DNA from: JADFSZ01 sp022560555 [NCBI: PVC group bacterium] | GTDB taxonomy: Bacteria > GCA-001730085 > JADFSZ01 | Assembly: GCA_022560555.1 (NCBI GenBank) | Contig: JADFSZ010000055.1 | Location: 1 to 9,426 of the forward strand | Reading direction: 5' to 3' | DNA: 9,426 nt | In this document: positions 5,792 to 9,426 of the stretch, piece by piece | Numbering within the stretch: the first letter of the stretch is position 1 | Layout: each line of letters starts with the position of its first letter | Notes under the pieces: model-generated | Databases searched by the model: none | The model's input: only the letters and a program-made list of their open reading frames with translations | What the model was told of the DNA's origin: nothing | Made by a program: the position numbers and the translations under genes

Positions 5792-6557
5792 TCGGCGCTC
5801 TCGAGACATCCTAGCCGTTGACATCGGAAACACAACGATTTCTTTCGGTGTGGTTCGTAGGGGGCGACTGTTGTTTACGAGCCGTATGGAGACCGGCAAG
5901 AAAGCTCAGTCTCAGGACCGGATTGTGCATAAAGCCTGCAAAAAATATCACATCGATAAAATTGTTGTGAGCAGTGTTGTTCCTGAAAAAAACACGTGGA
6001 TGAAACGCGTGTCGCGAAAATATTTTTCCAAAACACCGCATTTTTTGGATGCCTTGGCTGTGAAAAAAATGGGAATTCGGATTGCCTACCGGCCTGTGTC
6101 TTCTGTCGGTGCTGACCGGCTGGCGCTGGCTCTTGCTTGTTTTTCCATGAAACTTCCGCTGGTGATTATCGATTTTGGGACGGCCCTCACTTTTGATGTT
6201 CTCAGTGATAAGAAAGAATACCTGGGGGGCATTATTTTTCCGGGCCCCGCGTTAGCCTTCAGGACGCTCGGTGAGAAGGCGAGCTTATTGAAAGGGATAG
6301 CCCCCTTGCGTGATCCAAAAAAAATACTTGGTTCATCCACACCGGAAAGCTTAGGGAGCGGAAAACAATACGGGTATTTATCTTTAGTCGAAGGAGTCAT
6401 CAGGCGACTCGAAAAACATCTTCGGCATCCTTGTACCGTAGTGTTCACGGGGGTCGATTCTAAATACGTGTATCAAGCGTACAAACATCCGCGTAAACAT
6501 TACAATCAGTTTCTTGTGCTCAAAGGATTGAGCCTTTGGGCACAAAATCTCACGTAG
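5784..6557 (+). CDS. coaX: Type III pantothenate kinase
   Basis: CoaX phosphorylates pantothenate to 4'-phosphopantothenate, the first step of coenzyme A synthesis, in the cytoplasm. The 257-residue length is normal. Visible ASKHA-fold motifs are DIGNT (13-17, phosphate 1), GADR (109-112, containing the catalytic Asp), IDFGTALTFD (129-138, phosphate 2), LGGIIFPG (147-154) and SSTPESLGSGKQYGY (184-198). The usual TGG of the adenosine region appears as FTGVDS (221-226), a small deviation. The ATG overlaps the gspM stop by 8 bp, so it is probably cotranscribed and coupled with the secretion genes although unrelated in function. No terminator is evident before the convergent hpnH 23 bp downstream. 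Confidence 0.95.
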   Translation: MSNRRSRDILAVDIGNTTISFGVVRRGRLLFTSRMETGKKAQSQDRIVHKACKKYHIDKIVVSSVVPEKNTWMKRVSRKYFSKTPHFLDALAVKKMGIRIAYRPVSSVGADRLALALACFSMKLPLVIIDFGTALTFDVLSDKKEYLGGIIFPGPALAFRTLGEKASLLKGIAPLRDPKKILGSSTPESLGSGKQYGYLSLVEGVIRRLEKHLRHPCTVVFTGVDSKYVYQAYKHPRKHYNQFLVLKGLSLWAQNLT

Positions 6558-6580
6558 AAACGATGGGATCGGAAGTGATA

Positions 6581-7684
6581 TTATTTGACCCCGGCCATGT
6601 CCGGAACAGGCAGGGGAACGTCTTTTTTGTGGGGAAGGTGCGGCATTTTTTCTGAATCAGGAGGGATGATGTTCGGCCCCAAAATCGTGCCTTTGATCGT
6701 TGCGAAAAATCCTTTGAGAGATCCGAACGTATAATCGACCGCCGTTGGTTCGTGACCGCAGTGGACCATGCAGTTGACACATTTTGGATTCCCGCTCGCT
6801 TGTCCGTATTTGTGCCACTCGGTTTTTTCCATGAGATCCTTAAACGTCGGAACATATCCTTCTTGCAGAAGATAGCAGGGCAATTGCCAGCCGAAAATAT
6901 TGTATGTTGGATTTCCCCATGGGGTACATTCAAAATGGCGTGATCCCGCAATGAATTCCAAAAAGAGAGGGGAATGATTAAACTTCCAGCTCTTTTTAGG
7001 TCGATAAAGCAACTCTCTAAAGAATTTATAGGATTGGTTTCTTTTAAGGAAGTGCTCTTGATCCGGAGCTTTGTCATAGCTGTAACCGGGAGACAGCATC
7101 ATGCTCTCAACGCCTAGAGCCATCATGTCATCCAAAAACCCGCGAAAATGTTCGCCGTCATGCCCGTCAAAAATGGTTGTATTGGTGGTGACGCGAAATC
7201 CGCGCTCAACGGTTTTTTTGATGGCCTGTACGGCTCTTTTATATGTCCCGTTTAAGCACACGGATATATCGTGCTCTTTCTCAGGTCCATCCATATGAAT
7301 GGAAAAACTCAAATATTTAGAAGGTGTGTATTGATCCATCTTCTTTTCAAGCAGAAGAGCGTTTGTGCATAGATATATGTATTTCTTTCGCTTGATGAGT
7401 GCTTCGACAATTTGAGGCATTTGAGGATGAAGTAAAGGCTCTCCTCCCGGAATGCTCACAATGGGAGCGCCGCATTCTTCGTCGGCTTGCATGCACTGCT
7501 CAAAACTTAACTGCTTCTTAAGAATATCTGCAGGATATTGGATTTTTCCGCAGCCCTTACAGGCAAGGTTGCACCGAAAGAGGGGCTCTAACATTAAAAC
7601 CAGCGGATATCGTTTACGTCTTTTGAGATGCTGCTTGATGACGTACGATGTGACAGTCCACATTTGTGAAATTGGAACACTCAT
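6581..7684 (-). CDS. hpnH: Radical SAM adenosylhopane synthase HpnH
   Basis: HpnH joins the 5'-deoxyadenosyl radical from SAM to a hopene (diploptene) to form adenosylhopane, the first step in making C35 bacteriohopanepolyols. The N-terminal block RKRYPLVLMLEPLFRCNLAC (23-42) is characteristic. The radical SAM cluster cysteines are C38, C42 and C45, and the SAM-binding GGEP is at 80-83. YLCTNALLLEKK follows, with C106 at the position I recall being reported as important for catalysis. Family features continue with SPGYSYDKAPDQEHFL (198-213), CTPWGNPTYNIFGWQ (253-267) and a C-terminal CVNCMVHCG (302-310). The last ~30 residues are a Pro/His-rich tail. On the - strand AAGGA lies 9 bases before the ATG, and mtaB ends 13 bp upstream, so the two form an operon. 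No other hopanoid gene is in the window. Confidence 0.93.
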   Translation of the reverse strand: MSVPISQMWTVTSYVIKQHLKRRKRYPLVLMLEPLFRCNLACKGCGKIQYPADILKKQLSFEQCMQADEECGAPIVSIPGGEPLLHPQMPQIVEALIKRKKYIYLCTNALLLEKKMDQYTPSKYLSFSIHMDGPEKEHDISVCLNGTYKRAVQAIKKTVERGFRVTTNTTIFDGHDGEHFRGFLDDMMALGVESMMLSPGYSYDKAPDQEHFLKRNQSYKFFRELLYRPKKSWKFNHSPLFLEFIAGSRHFECTPWGNPTYNIFGWQLPCYLLQEGYVPTFKDLMEKTEWHKYGQASGNPKCVNCMVHCGHEPTAVDYTFGSLKGFFATIKGTILGPNIIPPDSEKMPHLPHKKDVPLPVPDMAGVK

Positions 7685-7697
7685 AACTTGATTTCCT

Positions 7698-9005
7698 TTA
7701 TAGACATAATCGACCCTCTAATCCCTCCGGGGCCGCTTGTGAGAGTTTAACGTTATATATCTGATTTTTTAAATGCTTGTCTGATTTTACAAAAACACGT
7801 ATGAAATTGCAAGTATAACCTAACCAAAATTCATGATCCTTTTCTTCAAATAAAACAGGTTTGATTTGGCCGATAAACGAAGCATTGTAGTGGCGGCGTT
7901 TATGTTCACTTAGGTGTCTGAGTTTGGCAGAGCGGGCTTTTTTGATAGCCTCAGACACGTGCCCTTTGAGGCCGCATGCACGCGTTCCGTCTCGCATTGA
8001 ATAGCTGAATACATGAGCATAAGCCAAGGGGCTTTTTTTGAAAAAGCAGCATGTGTCTTCAAAATCTTCCTCAGTCTCACCGGGGAATCCCACCATAATA
8101 TCTGTTCCAATGCAAATATCCTTAACCCGGGATTGTGCCATAGAGATAAATTCCTCAAATTCTTCTCGAGTGTATTTGCGTGACATGGCCTTAAGGGTCT
8201 TGTTTGAGCCGGATTGGAGAGGGATGTGTAGATAAGGCAGCAAGGCATGCGTATCGTCATTCATGGCTTTGAAAAGGCCGGGAGGAATCGTTGTGGGCTC
8301 TATGGAGCTGAGGCGTATTCTCTGAATGCCCGGGACTTCATTGAGCTTGTGGATGAGGGGCTCGATAGTGCTGTTTTCGCTTTGATATGTTCCAAGATTA
8401 ACTCCCGTAAGGATGATCTCCCGGGTTCCTTGTTGAGCGAGGGTGACGGCTTCATCAAGAATATTGGATAATTTACGACTTCGGGCACGTCCTCTCGCAA
8501 AAGGGATAATGCAAAAAGTGCACATAAAATCACACCCATCCTGAATTTTGAGATTTACGCGTGTGTTTAGCTTGGCCTGGCCGATGGGATCAATCGTAAA
8601 ATCTTCCCGAAGAAACTTATCCCTGATAATGACGGGTTCCTTGTTTTTCCCCAGATTGACGTAATGAAGCACATTGAGTTTTTCCTGATTGCCGATAATA
8701 AGGTCCACACCGGGAATGTTGGCAATAGCTCTATATCCCATTTGAGAGTAGCAGCCGACAACAGCCAGATAGGCGCCGGGGTTTTTCTTAATGAAAAAGC
8801 GAATGGCCCGCCGGGATTTTGCGTCAGCCATTGCTGTTACTGTGCATGTATTAATAATCGCCAAATCGGCTTTGTCCCCGAACGGAACGAGCTTGTATCC
8901 TGAATGCTCCAGTTGACGTGCCATAAGAGCCGTTTCGGATTGGTTGAGCCGACAGCCAAGGGTATGAACGGAGGCTTGTTTTGTTTGACTTTGTGTCTGA
9001 AGCAT
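7698..9005 (-). CDS. mtaB: tRNA t6A37 methylthiotransferase MtaB
   Basis: MtaB converts N6-threonylcarbamoyladenosine at position 37 of ANN-decoding tRNAs to the 2-methylthio form. The 435-residue protein has all three parts of the family. The N-terminal UPF0004 domain has cluster cysteines C18 (TLGCRLNQSE), C54 (NTCTVTAMADAKSRR) and C85 (VVGCYSQ). The radical SAM domain has C158, C162 and C165 (DGCDFMCTFC) followed by IIPFARGRARSR, and further on LHIPLQSGSN and DIMVGFPGET. A C-terminal TRAM-like RNA-binding region covers about 370-435. The pattern GCRLNQ with TCTVTAxADxKSR points to MtaB rather than MiaB or RimO. GAGAG about 6 bases and AAAGG directly before the ATG serve as ribosome binding site. 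It is the first gene of the leftward unit. Confidence 0.95.
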   Translation of the reverse strand: MLQTQSQTKQASVHTLGCRLNQSETALMARQLEHSGYKLVPFGDKADLAIINTCTVTAMADAKSRRAIRFFIKKNPGAYLAVVGCYSQMGYRAIANIPGVDLIIGNQEKLNVLHYVNLGKNKEPVIIRDKFLREDFTIDPIGQAKLNTRVNLKIQDGCDFMCTFCIIPFARGRARSRKLSNILDEAVTLAQQGTREIILTGVNLGTYQSENSTIEPLIHKLNEVPGIQRIRLSSIEPTTIPPGLFKAMNDDTHALLPYLHIPLQSGSNKTLKAMSRKYTREEFEEFISMAQSRVKDICIGTDIMVGFPGETEEDFEDTCCFFKKSPLAYAHVFSYSMRDGTRACGLKGHVSEAIKKARSAKLRHLSEHKRRHYNASFIGQIKPVLFEEKDHEFWLGYTCNFIRVFVKSDKHLKNQIYNVKLSQAAPEGLEGRLCL

Positions 9006-9207
9006 CCTTTACTCTCATTAAAAGTTAATAAACGTGGACTTATTCTAACTATAATACTATGATCTTTCTATTTAAATCTCAAGTACCTTAAACAGCTGCG
9101 TCAAGAAGTGTCTGATTTTAAAACAAGAATTAAGATATAGATAACATTAAAGTTAAGAAGAATTTTATTGTCCTTATTTCGTCCGCGTGTACATAAGAGA
9201 AATTTTC
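9006..9207. other. AT-rich divergent intergenic region between mtaB and lepB
   Basis: This 202-bp stretch separates the divergent mtaB and lepB starts and must contain both promoters if they are independently transcribed. I see no RNA gene, convincing terminator or long ORF. A near-direct repeat, CATTAAAAGTTAA at 9016-9028 and CATTAAAGTTAA at 9145-9156, lies near each end, but in such AT-rich DNA it may be chance. No clear -35/-10 pair is visible for lepB. Confidence 0.5.
9054..9082 (-). promoter_or_regulatory. Candidate sigma70-type promoter for mtaB-hpnH
   Basis: On the - strand TTGAGA (9077-9082; 5 of 6 to the -35 consensus) is followed after 17 bp by TAGTAT (9054-9059; 4 of 6 to the -10 consensus). 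This would place the transcript start about 40 bases before the mtaB ATG. In AT-rich DNA such matches arise readily, and an overlapping TATTAT with a longer spacer is an alternative -10. Confidence 0.25.
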
Positions 9208-9426
9208 ATGACACGGTTAAAAAAGCGAAAGTTTTATGATTCCGCATATGTTCCGCACGAAAATCGAAAGGCCACTATTTTAGCCTGTATTATGCTGTGG
9301 TCTTTGATATTTTGCTTTGTCATCACAAAATTTATTCTTGGAACCGTTGACATTGTCGGGCACAGCATGCTTCCAACGCTCAAAGACCAAGAGCGGTATG
9401 TGATAAATCGGATCGCGTACAATTTT
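9208..9426 (+). CDS. lepB: Signal peptidase I, N-terminal part (cut by window end)
   Basis: This type I signal peptidase cleaves signal peptides from exported proteins at the outer face of the inner membrane. Only the first 73 residues are present. A basic N-terminus (MTRLKKRK) is followed by a membrane segment at about residues 22-44 and then VDIVGHSMLPTL (47-58), the family's box with the catalytic Ser53. The catalytic Lys and the remaining boxes would lie beyond the window, so an intact gene cannot be confirmed. AAGAGA, 7 bases before the ATG, is a weak ribosome binding site. Functionally it fits beside a T2SS, whose substrates first need Sec/Tat export and signal cleavage, but it is a general housekeeping enzyme. 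Confidence 0.92.
   Translation, partial: MTRLKKRKFYDSAYVPHENRKATILACIMLWSLIFCFVITKFILGTVDIVGHSMLPTLKDQERYVINRIAYNF

Noticed and set aside
6550-7077. 175-codon open frame on the - strand overlapping hpnH
   Set aside because: It is a shadow frame of hpnH on the same strand with no recognisable domain; hpnH motifs run throughout.

Overview
The window carries the distal half of a type II secretion system (T2SS) operon on the + strand, read from the C-terminal tail of gspF through gspG, gspH, gspI, gspJ, gspK, gspL and gspM into coaX. A convergent two-gene operon, mtaB-hpnH, lies on the - strand. At the right edge the 5' part of a signal peptidase I gene (lepB) starts on the + strand. The source looks like a Gram-negative bacterium of moderate-to-low GC outside the well-studied Proteobacteria. 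An uncultured lineage such as Omnitrophota would fit the Ala-type prepilin cleavage sites, the PilM/PilN-like GspL and the hopanoid enzyme, but this placement is inference only and no rRNA gene is present.

Layout: 1-90 is the end of gspF. 91-245 is a 155-bp non-coding gap holding a cluster of CATG-based near-palindromic boxes and a strong Shine-Dalgarno for gspG. 246-5791 is a very tightly packed pseudopilin and platform block, mostly joined by stop/start overlaps: GTGA between gspH and gspI, ATGA between gspI and gspJ, and 1-bp gaps elsewhere. gspI starts with GTG and gspK with TTG. The gspK-gspL junction holds an 11-codon mini-ORF with ATGA overlaps at both ends. coaX (type III pantothenate kinase) overlaps gspM by 8 bp and so sits in the same transcription unit. 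6558-6580 is a 23-bp convergent gap. hpnH (adenosylhopane synthase) and mtaB (tRNA methylthiotransferase) are read leftward. 9006-9207 is the AT-rich divergent region between mtaB and lepB.

The T2SS proteins form one machine. GspG is the major pseudopilin, GspH/I/J/K are minor or tip pseudopilins, GspF is the membrane platform, and GspL and GspM link the cytoplasmic ATPase to the platform. The gspC, gspD and gspE genes are not visible and presumably lie to the left or elsewhere.

The most notable observation is in GspL. Its first ~71 residues resemble the C-terminal domain of ribosomal protein L7/L12. They are joined by a basic, proline-rich linker to a PilM-like actin fold with degenerate nucleotide motifs, followed by a PilN-like membrane segment and periplasmic domain. 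Otherwise the window is recognisable housekeeping and secretion biology.
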